64,000 bases of DNA. It comes from JBBATK01 sp044228685 (lineage in GTDB: Bacteria; Bacteroidota; Ignavibacteria; Kapaibacteriales; NICIL-2). Within the stretch, counting starts at the first letter, position 1. Every line of letters starts with the position of its first letter. Both the position numbers and the translations under genes were made by a program. Where the stretch lies: positions 45,044-109,043 of the forward strand of contig JBGAUL010000013.1 in NCBI GenBank assembly GCA_044228685.1, written 5' to 3'. Shown one piece after another: positions 44,560-52,669 of this stretch. Under the pieces are notes generated by a model. It made no database searches. It had not been told where the DNA came from and saw only the letters and a program-made list of their open reading frames with translations.

Positions 44560-44721
44560 CTATTGCAGCAGTCGCGTAATGACGATGATGAGTATGATTA
44601 ACGCGGCAAGCATGAGAGAAAACTTGACGAGTTTCTTCAGCAGCGTCATGACGATGCCGAGGATGAGAATGGCTCCAATAACCAGTACAGCAGTCGGCAA
44701 TGTTGTTATAAACTCAATCAT
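44560..44721 (-). CDS. 53-residue two-helix membrane microprotein
   Basis: A 54-codon frame from ATG 44721-44719 to TAG at 44562-44560. Two hydrophobic helices (TAVLVIGAILILGIVMTLL and FSLMLAALIILIIVITRLL) are separated by a basic turn KKLVK, which gives a hairpin with both ends likely outside the cytoplasm. There is no Pfam family I recognise. It lies 34 bases downstream of the exported TldE-like gene and 57 bases upstream of ugd, all on the minus strand, so it may belong to either operon. The near-pure hydrophobic composition with a basic loop is unlikely to arise by chance. Confidence 0.65.
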   Translation of the reverse strand: MIEFITTLPTAVLVIGAILILGIVMTLLKKLVKFSLMLAALIILIIVITRLLQ

Positions 44722-44755
44722 CGGTCAGAATGTGTAGTCTGAATAATGCGATCTT

Positions 44756-46510
44756 CTACTTATTGCTCAATGGTGATGCCAGAATTGGCGGTTTTGGGAA
44801 ATCGCCGTCCAAAGGACGAATTTCTACATCTTCAAAGAGTAGGTCAGGAACAATCACAGTTGCCGGCAAATACTGAGGTCCGCCAGTTACATACGGCGAT
44901 GTGACAGCCGGTGCCAAATAATTGTACACTGTCGATTTAGTACCGGTAGCCAAGACGTCTTTGAACTGACTCGGTGCCATTCCTGCAGCCTGCGTTCCGC
45001 GAACGAGTTCTTCATGACCGTCAGGATACACTCTACTCACTTCTACGAGACCGACTGTTGTCTCGCCCATGCTGATAGGATAATCACCTTGAGTCAATGC
45101 ATACAGCGTAGTGAACAACAGATTCTGGTTCATCGCTTTGCGTACGACATAGCCATAGGGTAAGTCACGATCCTTGAGAAGCTTCATCATCTTCTTGAGC
45201 ATCGCTGCACGATCAAGTTGGTGTTTCTTGTCTGAGCTCAATTCTAAAACATCGAACATCGGAGCACCGCCGCGTTGACGTGCATTGTTGACTTTGATAC
45301 GACGTGTTGGAACACGTGAACTGAGTAAGGTTTTGAGGGTGCCCGATTCGACAAGTGTGAGATTCTCGGGACGAAATCCATCATCATCAATCGAATAATG
45401 TCCGAACACCGGAGTGTTGGCCATAGTCGTCAGACTCGGCAGTGAGCGAACACTCAAGAAATCTGCAGCCACTCGAGCGCCAACCTTGTTTTGGAATGCC
45501 ATTGAACGCTCGTTCTCTTGCATGCCACGATCGGTGAGTTGTTGTCGTTGTGCGCAGAGATTTGGAGCATAGCACTGAGCAAAGACTTCAGCTGCTGCTT
45601 GAGATTCAAACAATACAGGACCTGAGTAGGGCTCGATTGTTGGTGCATTCTTGAGCGCCTTGAGTCTATCAACCATCAATCGCGCTGCACGAATAAGCGA
45701 GTCACGATTTGGCAACTCATCAGGATGACCCGCGTAGACAGAGTAAATCTGGGCGAGCGGCATTCCATCGGCGGCTTGTGTCGAGGCAACCATTTCAAGA
45801 CCGCACTGACGTTCAGTCTTGACATACTCGCGACCTTCGCTATTGACGTAAATCACCGTCTGAGGCAAATACTCAATACTCACACTCGATGCTTGAATCT
45901 CAGGTGTTTCGCCAAACACGGCGGATACTACCATGATCAATTCTTCATAGCGCTTGCGATTGACGTCGGGCAGGGGAGTTGTGTCGATTTCAATTGATGG
46001 AGGAAGAAGTACGAAATCATGTGTCGTGTCGAGACGAGCACGATTACGAACCGCTGATTCCTTCTTCGCGAACAATTCGACTGATTGCTTGTAACACGCA
46101 TCGCTTGCTAACCACAACTCGCGACGCAGCGATCTGTAGTCCTCTTCCATGGGAATTCTTCTGTTGCGGAAGCTCTCTTCATCGTCGCTCGAACCGAAAA
46201 AGCTCAATCCAACATCGAAGAAGTTCGTGTTGTCGAATTGCGGTTTGCCGACACGTATGCCAACGCTGAGTCGAGGCGTTGTTGTCGAATTCTTCGATAG
46301 TAGAGTTCCAACGGTAGCCTTTGCGCTATACGAATGACGAATCGTGAGCATGTATTCCATGTAGTATGGATTCTGCAATGACTCCAGGCGAAGCTCTGAC
46401 ATGGACCGCTTTAACTCGTCACGCATGGCGCGTCGAATCATCTCGGAGTTGGGTAGCTCGAAGGCATGTACCTGAGCACTAGTTACAACAAGGATGCAGC
46501 TTAGCAACAT
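44756..46510 (-). CDS. Exported TldD/PmbA-family protein without metal site (TldE-like)
   Basis: A 584-residue protein with a signal peptide (LLSCILVVTSAQVHAFE) and overall similarity to the gene directly upstream: both share an N-terminal MRxAMxxELxRSMxxL region, an IYVNSEGREYV strand, TYSGPVLFESQAAAEVF, and a C-terminal PxxSxGxTTVGLVEV-type strand. The HExxxH zinc motif of TldD is absent (AEVFAQCYAPNL in its place), as in TldE/PmbA, the non-catalytic half of the cytosolic TldD/E protease. It overlaps the active-site-bearing partner by 32 bases, so the two probably form a heterodimer in the periplasm. ATG 46510 is preferred to GTG 46513. Confidence 0.78.
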   Translation of the reverse strand: MLLSCILVVTSAQVHAFELPNSEMIRRAMRDELKRSMSELRLESLQNPYYMEYMLTIRHSYSAKATVGTLLSKNSTTTPRLSVGIRVGKPQFDNTNFFDVGLSFFGSSDDEESFRNRRIPMEEDYRSLRRELWLASDACYKQSVELFAKKESAVRNRARLDTTHDFVLLPPSIEIDTTPLPDVNRKRYEELIMVVSAVFGETPEIQASSVSIEYLPQTVIYVNSEGREYVKTERQCGLEMVASTQAADGMPLAQIYSVYAGHPDELPNRDSLIRAARLMVDRLKALKNAPTIEPYSGPVLFESQAAAEVFAQCYAPNLCAQRQQLTDRGMQENERSMAFQNKVGARVAADFLSVRSLPSLTTMANTPVFGHYSIDDDGFRPENLTLVESGTLKTLLSSRVPTRRIKVNNARQRGGAPMFDVLELSSDKKHQLDRAAMLKKMMKLLKDRDLPYGYVVRKAMNQNLLFTTLYALTQGDYPISMGETTVGLVEVSRVYPDGHEELVRGTQAAGMAPSQFKDVLATGTKSTVYNYLAPAVTSPYVTGGPQYLPATVIVPDLLFEDVEIRPLDGDFPKPPILASPLSNK

Positions 46511-48197
46511 CACCGAACCCCATGTCGGACCTGTCTTCTTGCTTCTCAGAACGAGACTCTGAATTGTTTGCCTTCTTCTGAACTTCGATTGTCGAAACCA
46601 AAAGACTGGGTGAGGATGCGCTCACCGGAACGCCTCCGGATTCAGCACCGCATACACCGTTGAAAATACCGATGTCACTACCGGCTGCTACAATGTTGTT
46701 GAAGGTCGCGAGTGGTGTACCAATAAGATCGACGCCGCGAACAAGTTCGTTAGGACGACCATCCGCATACACCTTATACACGACCAATGGCTGCACGTTA
46801 AAAGCATTGGGAACGGTACGACCGGTAAAGGTGAATCCGCCGGAGATATCCTCGAAGATCAAACCGTATTCTTTCTTTTGTTTACGACACTCCTCGCGCA
46901 GTGCGTTGAGCAGAGAATCAGGACTAACGGTTTTGTGTGCCTCAACCATCAGGTTTGATTGACGGGATACGACGCGATAACCAGCTTGACGTCTGCCGTG
47001 TCCGTTCGAGACTGTGAATCCATCAATTGGTGAGCGCGACATGAGAAAAGAACGGAAGATTCCGTCTTTCACACTCACGACCTTTTGTGCCGGAACGCCT
47101 TCGTCGTCAAATCGGAAGAAGCCGACGAGGTCTGTACTATCACGCTGTTTCTTCGTTGGATCAAACACCACATCAATGAAATCGGGTAGTATTTTCTTGT
47201 TGATGAAGGTCTTGAATGTCTGGGAAGAGTTTGGATCTTTTTGACGGTGTCCTTCGACACGGTGACCAAAGATCTCATGGAAAAAGACGCCCGAAGAACG
47301 TCCGGAGAGAATGGCCGGTCCGGTATATGTTTCTGCCAACGGAGCTTCTCTCAACTTTAACAGCAAAGCTATCATCGCATCGGCATCAGCAGTGAGTTGT
47401 TCTTCAGTGGGCAAGTGATCATCACTAAAGGCTGTGTAACTGCGATACAAGGGCAATGTCATACCATCATCCGCCTTCGTATTCGCAGTAATAAACAGCT
47501 TTACAATTGGCTCTGCGCTAATGATATCGCTGCCTTCACTATTGACGTAGTATTTGACGTTTAGCTCGGATTGGAAGAACATCCGCGCTTGATAGATTTT
47601 GGGATCGCGTTCAAAACGAGCGCACACACGTCGTAGAATACCTGCCCAACGCACGGTATCTACGCTGAAGTTCAAGGATTCTCCGCGATAGGTAACAGCC
47701 TTCTCGTGTGAAAAATCTGCCGAGCTATCTTCTTCCTTTACCTTCACTGCCTTGTTGGTGAGTGCCTTGCCGTAGCGTTCAGCAGCGGATTTATAGGCAC
47801 GATCGGTAGCTGCCCAGAGACACTGACGGATGGCATTCTCGTCGTCCATCAAGGGAATGTCCTTGGAGCCCCGTCCACCACCTCCGCTAAAGTCAAAACT
47901 CTGACCGCGGATGATGTGCGTATTGTCGAAAGAATAGCTGCCAACTCTCACGTCAATATCAAGCACGCGTTGCTTTGTGCGAAGCGCTGACTCCAGTTTG
48001 CCAAATGAGGCTGAAAGATTCTGGGCTTGGGTTTCGGTGATGCAGTAGGACAGGAAGTAGGGAGGACGTTCCTGAGTTTTCAATTGCGTCATGGACCGAT
48101 TCAACTCTGCCTTCATGGCGCGCATGAGTGCGGACTCTTCTTCGGCATGAAGGATGGAGCCAAAGCAGATTAGACTGATAAGAATGGTGCGGATCAT
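46479..48197 (-). CDS. Exported TldD-family metalloprotease with HExxxH motif
   Basis: A 572-residue protein with a signal peptide (MIRTILISLICFGSILHAEE). The TldD zinc-binding motif is present in SGVFFHEIFGHRVEGHRQ, with FKTFINKKILPDFIDVV and FRFDDEGVPAQKVV downstream and C-terminal YKVYADGRPNELVRGVDLIGTP. Known TldD/TldE pairs cleave unfolded peptides in a barrel-shaped heterodimer in the cytosol; here both partners carry export signals, so periplasmic peptide processing is inferred. A Ser/Glu/Lys-rich tail ends in CCN. The downstream TldE-like gene overlaps by 32 bases. A possible lipoprotein form is not supported, as there is no lipobox. Confidence 0.82.
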   Translation of the reverse strand: MIRTILISLICFGSILHAEEESALMRAMKAELNRSMTQLKTQERPPYFLSYCITETQAQNLSASFGKLESALRTKQRVLDIDVRVGSYSFDNTHIIRGQSFDFSGGGGRGSKDIPLMDDENAIRQCLWAATDRAYKSAAERYGKALTNKAVKVKEEDSSADFSHEKAVTYRGESLNFSVDTVRWAGILRRVCARFERDPKIYQARMFFQSELNVKYYVNSEGSDIISAEPIVKLFITANTKADDGMTLPLYRSYTAFSDDHLPTEEQLTADADAMIALLLKLREAPLAETYTGPAILSGRSSGVFFHEIFGHRVEGHRQKDPNSSQTFKTFINKKILPDFIDVVFDPTKKQRDSTDLVGFFRFDDEGVPAQKVVSVKDGIFRSFLMSRSPIDGFTVSNGHGRRQAGYRVVSRQSNLMVEAHKTVSPDSLLNALREECRKQKKEYGLIFEDISGGFTFTGRTVPNAFNVQPLVVYKVYADGRPNELVRGVDLIGTPLATFNNIVAAGSDIGIFNGVCGAESGGVPVSASSPSLLVSTIEVQKKANNSESRSEKQEDRSDMGFGDVAKLHPCCN

Positions 48198-48268
48198 AGT
48201 TTCAATTCAAATGAAGTCCACAAAATAGCGATTTGAGCGCGTTTAGCGCGGTATCGGAGGTTGTGGCG

Positions 48269-48305
48269 AAAAACAAAAAACCCCGTTGTCAGTGACAACG
48301 AGGTT
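48269..48305 (-). terminator. Rho-independent terminator of the T9SS cargo gene at 48326
   Basis: On the minus strand a 13-base arm pairs with its partner through one G-U pair around a single-base loop centre, followed by TTTTTTGTTTTT. The hairpin starts about 20 bases after the stop codon. Confidence 0.8.
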
Positions 48306-48325
48306 TATACGATTGAGGCTAGGGC

Positions 48326-49030
48326 TTAGTGTGCAACGATAAAACGGGTCGTGCTCATCATACCATTTGCATTGCTCAGCAAGGCAGCATAGCTACCGTT
48401 CGGAAGATTCGAAGTTGAGATACTGATTGCATCTGAATTAACGCTAGCAGTTCCAACTGTGCGACCATTGATGTCAACGATTGTCAATTGGCGCAATTCC
48501 TGTGATGGATTGTCGCAGCGGAAGCTTACGAGTTCGTTCACCGGATTTGGGCTTGCGCTAAAAGCATGCGCGTTTAACTCATCTTGGACATCGCTCACAC
48601 CAACATAAAACTCTAGAGTGTACTCAGCCTTGTCCGTCGGATTTGCATCATTGAAAAAGATGAAGGTGATTGGAGAAACACCATCGGTGCTATCTGCACG
48701 AAAATCACCTAAGAATGAATCCAGGTCAGACTTACCGGCTTTGATTACGCTTGTACCATCACCACCGGTTGATTCGATGGTTGATTCTTCGTAACAAGCT
48801 GAAGCAAAGCAGAATTTCACGCGGTGACCCGGCATGGCTTTGGTTTTGTCGACTCTCAAGCGAACATTGACAGTTTCATCGCTGACGTTCTTTACACCGA
48901 GGTGGAAATCATGCCACGAACCGTCCTTAACACCAACCATTTTGTTGGTCTGGGAAACTACCGTCAATGACTGTGCAAAGAGAGCTGTACCAACAAGAAA
49001 CACACCGACACAGGTACGAAAGAAATTCAT
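48326..49030 (-). CDS. Secreted protein with T9SS-type sorting domain
   Basis: A 234-residue exported protein. After the signal peptide (VGVFLVGTALFAQS) comes one beta-sandwich of about 120 residues (HDFHLGVKNVSDETVNVRLR; FIFFNDANPTDKAEYTLEFY) that resembles choice-of-anchor or CARDB-like modules and contains a cysteine pair (CFASACYEES). The last 80 residues are a type-A sorting domain (FSASPNPVNELVSF to LPNGSYAALL). It is probably a small surface-attached protein. The gene diverges from the TlpA-like gene across a 119-bp region and has its own terminator. Confidence 0.75.
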   Translation of the reverse strand: MNFFRTCVGVFLVGTALFAQSLTVVSQTNKMVGVKDGSWHDFHLGVKNVSDETVNVRLRVDKTKAMPGHRVKFCFASACYEESTIESTGGDGTSVIKAGKSDLDSFLGDFRADSTDGVSPITFIFFNDANPTDKAEYTLEFYVGVSDVQDELNAHAFSASPNPVNELVSFRCDNPSQELRQLTIVDINGRTVGTASVNSDAISISTSNLPNGSYAALLSNANGMMSTTRFIVAH

Positions 49031-49087
49031 AGGTACTCCTAAACGTTTTAGTAAGTTGGATTGTCTGATGGAGGTCGCAAACTACGA

Positions 49088-49118
49088 TTTGCGCTTACAC
49101 CCAACAACCCTGAATTTG
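49088..49118 (+). promoter_or_regulatory. Bacteroidota-type promoter of the TlpA-like gene
   Basis: TTTG (49088-49091), exactly 19 bases, then TGAATTTG (49111-49118): a TTTG-N19-TAnnTTTG promoter with one mismatch (G for A in the -7 box). The ATG is 31 bases downstream. Confidence 0.6.
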
Positions 49119-49149
49119 TTGAATTGTTTCATTAACAGTTTGATTGACC

Positions 49150-49674
49150 ATGAAGCTCAAATCTTTCAGTATCGCCACATTTCTATGTTTAGTATGCATT
49201 GCTGCCTTTAGTGCATGGCGTCCGGCAAGTTCAGCACTTCCGGCAGTAAACGTCAAAACCACCGATGGTAAGGTCGTTAGCACATCCACCTTTGACAACG
49301 GTGGCAAACCCATTATCATCGACTTTTGGGCTACCTGGTGCAGTCCGTGCAAACAGGAACTCAACGCCATCGCAAACGTCTACGAAGACTGGCAAAAGGA
49401 GACCGGTGTAAAGGTCATAGCCATCTCAATCGACGATGCACGGAACAGTCCGAAAGTTGCTCCATTCGTCAAAGGTCGTGAATGGCCGTTCGAAGTGTAT
49501 ATCGACGAAAATTCTGATCTCAAGCGTGCAATGAACGTGAATGAAATCCCACACACCTTCGTGTTGAACGGAAAGGGTGAAATCGTAGCTCAGCACAAGT
49601 CATTTGCTCCTGGCGACGAAGTAAAGCTCTATGAAGAAGTAAAGAAAGCTGCTGAATCGACGCCGTCGAAGTAA
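49150..49674 (+). CDS. TlpA-like thioredoxin-fold protein, exported
   Basis: A 174-residue thiol-disulfide oxidoreductase. A signal peptide or anchor occupies residues 1-30. The thioredoxin fold then begins, with the active site FWATWCSPCKQELN (CxxC at residues 64-67) and the cis-proline segment NEIPHTFVLNGKG. The family (TlpA/ResA) reduces or isomerises disulfides in periplasmic proteins. ATG 49150 is preferred to a TTG two codons earlier. It has a recognisable promoter and a strong terminator and is therefore likely monocistronic. Several neighbouring exported proteins contain cysteine pairs that could be substrates; this is inference. Confidence 0.88.
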   Translation: MKLKSFSIATFLCLVCIAAFSAWRPASSALPAVNVKTTDGKVVSTSTFDNGGKPIIIDFWATWCSPCKQELNAIANVYEDWQKETGVKVIAISIDDARNSPKVAPFVKGREWPFEVYIDENSDLKRAMNVNEIPHTFVLNGKGEIVAQHKSFAPGDEVKLYEEVKKAAESTPSK

Positions 49675-49711
49675 GATCGAACTCTCACAGTTCTCGTATA
49701 AATTTTTCCCT

Positions 49712-49741
49712 GAGACGCCTATTCGGCGTCTCTTTTTTTTT
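49712..49741 (+). terminator. Rho-independent terminator after the TlpA-like gene
   Basis: GAGACGCC (49712-49719) pairs with GGCGTCTC (49725-49732) around a five-base loop, followed by nine T. Confidence 0.92.
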
Positions 49742-49824
49742 GCCCAATCCAAAGCACCCTTCAATTGCTCTGAACTCAGCGCCTTTGTATTTTGTCACTC
49801 CATTTCTTCTTCTTCTAGGGGCTT

Positions 49825-51501
49825 ATGATTCGTCATTCCATTTTTATCCTCTGCGTCGTGCTTTGTGCCTTTTTGACTCAACTTTCAGCCCAAAGCGATG
49901 TCGGAGTTATACGAGCCGATTTTGAGCTTCAAGTTCAAAGCTACACTGCAGACTCATTGATCAATGCGCCAAAGGTACCGGAAAAAATTCTGAGCGAAGG
50001 CTTCTTGAACCTGAGCTATTCCAGAGGAAATTTTGGCGTTGGATTGCGCTATGAAGGCTATTTCAATCCGCTGCAAGGAATTGATCCTCGCTATTCAGGA
50101 AATGGAATTCCGTATCGCTATGCTCGCTATTCGAATTCTGACGTCGATGTGACCCTGGGTAATTTCTATGAGCAGTTCGGTACGGGAATGCTTTTGCGTA
50201 CATATGAAGACCGAGCGCTGGGCTTTGATAACTCGCTCGATGGAATTCGCGTGAAATCAACGCCGCTCAATGGTATTCAGTTGACTGGCTTGGTTGGACG
50301 TCAGAGATCGTTTTTCGCTCTGGGACCTGGTATGATTCGCGGGTTTGATGCTGACCTTAGCCTGAATGACATGGACTTCCTAGGATCCAACTGGCTGTCA
50401 AATGATCTTCTCGTTCGACTCGGTGGTTCATTTATTAGTCGCTATCAAGTTGCTGCTGACCCTCTGCTCAATCTTCCGGAAAACGTAGGCGCATATGCTT
50501 TGCGCGCATCACTCAATTCCGGTGGATTTGTTTTGAGTGGAGAGCTAGCTCACAAGATCAACGATCCTTCAACAACAAACGAGAACAGCTTCAATCCTGG
50601 AAATGGTTTGTTCATTACTTCTACCTATTCCGCTAAGGGGCTTGGCATAACATTCAATTTCAAGCGCATCGACAACATGGACTTTCGTTCTGATAGAAGC
50701 GCTACGGGTAATAACCTGAATCTGAGCTTTCTTCCGGCCCTCTCAAAGCAACACACCTATCGTTTGGTAACGATGTATCCCTATGCAACCCAACCAAACG
50801 GCGAGATCGGAATTCAAGGAGAATTGGTCTATACCTTTAGTCGCAATTCTTTTTTAGGAGGGAAGTACGGTACAACCGTGACGGTGAATTACTCAAACAT
50901 TCATGACCTCGATACGACTCGTTCGACAGACAGCAGCTTGGCAAAGTATCGCTATACATCTAAGTACTTTGCCACCGGGCCGCATCTCTTGTTCGAGGAT
51001 TTGAACATTGAAATCAGTCATGCATGGTCGAGATCTTTCAAGTCAATCCTTACTGTTGTACGTCAGAGCTACAACAAGAATCTGGTTCAAGGTAAAGAAG
51101 GCTACGACAGTCTCTTGCATCCTCTCATAGTAGTCTTCGAAGGCACTTGGCAGATCAATCCTTCAAACGCACTCCGATTTGAATTACAGCATCTCAGTGT
51201 AAAAGAAATCAACTACACTGATTCGATCAAAACCGACCACGGCAATTGGGCTTATGCACTGATGGAGTACACCTTGAATTCGCACTGGTACTTCTCTGTA
51301 TTTGATGAGTGGAATTACGGCAATGATGTTGTAGACCATCGATTGCACTATCCGAATGCAAGTATGAGTTATGTGCATGAGGGTACTCGCTTTTCATTTG
51401 GATACGGAAAGCAAAGAGCCGGTATTCTTTGTGTAGGTGGGGTTTGTCGATTGGTGCCGGCAGCCAATGGCTTTACGCTATCACTGACGAGCACTTTGTA
51501 G
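49825..51501 (+). CDS. DUF6029-like outer-membrane protein
   Basis: A 558-residue exported protein with a signal peptide ending LSAQS. It is made of amphipathic beta strands, with the DUF6029 pattern ARYSNSDVDVTLGNFYEQFG followed by GTGMLLRTYEDRALGFDNS and GIRVKSTPLNGIQLTGLVG. It ends FTLSLTSTL, as expected of a beta-barrel. The family is confined largely to Bacteroidota and is found in the outer membrane; substrate or partner is unknown. It lies between two terminators and is probably transcribed alone. Confidence 0.82.
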   Translation: MIRHSIFILCVVLCAFLTQLSAQSDVGVIRADFELQVQSYTADSLINAPKVPEKILSEGFLNLSYSRGNFGVGLRYEGYFNPLQGIDPRYSGNGIPYRYARYSNSDVDVTLGNFYEQFGTGMLLRTYEDRALGFDNSLDGIRVKSTPLNGIQLTGLVGRQRSFFALGPGMIRGFDADLSLNDMDFLGSNWLSNDLLVRLGGSFISRYQVAADPLLNLPENVGAYALRASLNSGGFVLSGELAHKINDPSTTNENSFNPGNGLFITSTYSAKGLGITFNFKRIDNMDFRSDRSATGNNLNLSFLPALSKQHTYRLVTMYPYATQPNGEIGIQGELVYTFSRNSFLGGKYGTTVTVNYSNIHDLDTTRSTDSSLAKYRYTSKYFATGPHLLFEDLNIEISHAWSRSFKSILTVVRQSYNKNLVQGKEGYDSLLHPLIVVFEGTWQINPSNALRFELQHLSVKEINYTDSIKTDHGNWAYALMEYTLNSHWYFSVFDEWNYGNDVVDHRLHYPNASMSYVHEGTRFSFGYGKQRAGILCVGGVCRLVPAANGFTLSLTSTL

Positions 51502-51534
51502 AGTTTATTTAGCGCATTATTCCGAAGCTCAAAC

Positions 51535-51563
51535 AAAGCGGAGAGGTCTCCGCTTTTATTTTT
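51535..51563 (+). terminator. Rho-independent terminator abutting the mnmH start codon
   Basis: AAAGCGGAG (51535-51543) pairs with CTCCGCTTT (51548-51556) around AGGT, followed by TATTTTTT. The T-tract ends one base before the mnmH ATG at 51565. It could end the DUF6029 transcript and also limit read-through into mnmH. Confidence 0.85.
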
Positions 51564-51564
51564 T

Positions 51565-52608
51565 ATGGTAGAGACAATAAACATAGACGCCTTGCTGGAT
51601 TCACCCGGTGTCGACTGCGTACTTGATGTGCGTTCACCGTCGGAGTACAAGCATGCGTGCCTTCCCGGAGCACTTAGTATGCCGCTGCTTGATGATGAGG
51701 GACGTCATCAAGTGGGCTTGTGTTATAAGACAGAGGGAAGGGAAGCGGCTATAAAGTTAGGACTAGATCTAGTCGGACCTCGCATGCGTTCCTTCATCGA
51801 GTTTGCTGAACAAGCGGCTCCGAATAAACGCGTGGCAGTGTACTGTTGGCGCGGAGGTATGCGCAGTTCATCGGTGGCTTGGCTGCTGTCGACCTATGGT
51901 TTTGAAGTACGCGTGCTCCGCGGCGGCTACAAATCGTTTCGACGACGAATGATCAGCGAATTGGAGAAGCCACGGAAATTGGTGGTGCTGGGAGGAACAA
52001 CAGGAAGTGCAAAGACTGCGATGCTTATGGAATTCGCTCGTCAGTCTGAGGCGGTCATCGATCTCGAAGGACTTGCCAATCATCGCGGATCTGCTTTTGG
52101 TTGGATAGGACAAGCGGATCAGCCTTCGCAGGAGCACTTTGAGAATACACTTGGCCTTTGCTTGAGGTCATTTCCGCAGGATGCAACGATTTGGGTAGAA
52201 GACGAGTCTCGTAAGATCGGAAAGCTGACCTTGCCCATGGTCTTTTGGCAGAGTATGTGTGAGGCAGATGTGTACGTGCTCGATATCCCGGCGGAAATCA
52301 GACTCGACAATTTGATGCATGATTACGGTAGCGCCGATGTGCAAGACTTGCGCGAAGCTCTGCTCCGCATTCAGCAACGATTGGGTCCTGAACGATTGTC
52401 TCGTGCTCTTGACGCACTCGATCGATCAGCCATTCGCGATTGTGCGCGAGAGTGTCTTGAATATTATGATCGATACTATCACCGATCGATTCAAGCAAGA
52501 AAAGCGGAGCAATGCGTTTTTTGTCCTTCAACAACTGCGTCATTACAAGAAAATGCTCAAATAGTGCTTGATCTGTATCGTCAGAAGAAAAGACCTCTGT
52601 CAAACTGA
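51565..52608 (+). CDS. mnmH: tRNA 2-selenouridine synthase
   Basis: A 347-residue protein with an N-terminal rhodanese domain (DVRSPSEYKHACLPGA; catalytic cysteine at about 94 in YCWRGGMRSSSVAWLL) and a P-loop domain (Walker A GGTTGSAKT, about 143-151) carrying LEGLANHRGSAFG, the family signature. MnmH (SelU/YbbB) replaces sulfur by selenium at wobble 2-thiouridine of tRNA, using selenophosphate, through a geranylated intermediate. The selenophosphate synthetase gene selD is not in the window. Its ATG lies right behind a terminator T-tract, leaving no room for a Shine-Dalgarno sequence in an own transcript. Confidence 0.92.
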   Translation: MVETINIDALLDSPGVDCVLDVRSPSEYKHACLPGALSMPLLDDEGRHQVGLCYKTEGREAAIKLGLDLVGPRMRSFIEFAEQAAPNKRVAVYCWRGGMRSSSVAWLLSTYGFEVRVLRGGYKSFRRRMISELEKPRKLVVLGGTTGSAKTAMLMEFARQSEAVIDLEGLANHRGSAFGWIGQADQPSQEHFENTLGLCLRSFPQDATIWVEDESRKIGKLTLPMVFWQSMCEADVYVLDIPAEIRLDNLMHDYGSADVQDLREALLRIQQRLGPERLSRALDALDRSAIRDCARECLEYYDRYYHRSIQARKAEQCVFCPSTTASLQENAQIVLDLYRQKKRPLSN

Positions 52609-52655
52609 GTCTTTGCTACTGTCGATGCAAACCATTGTTCAACTGATGCGCTGCG

Positions 52656-52663
52656 TATATTTG
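52656..52663 (+). promoter_or_regulatory. TATATTTG -7 box six bases before a start codon
   Basis: An exact TAnnTTTG match, with ATTG 18 bases upstream as the -33 element, inside the gap after mnmH. It ends six bases before the ATG at 52670, so the transcript would be leaderless or nearly so. Confidence 0.55.
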
Positions 52664-52669
52664 TCAGAT

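Noticed and set aside
44489..44737. An 82-codon plus-strand reading frame overlapping the 5' end of ugd
   Set aside because: It overlaps the ugd start and is antisense to the hydrophobic 53-residue microprotein, which has a far more protein-like composition on the minus strand.
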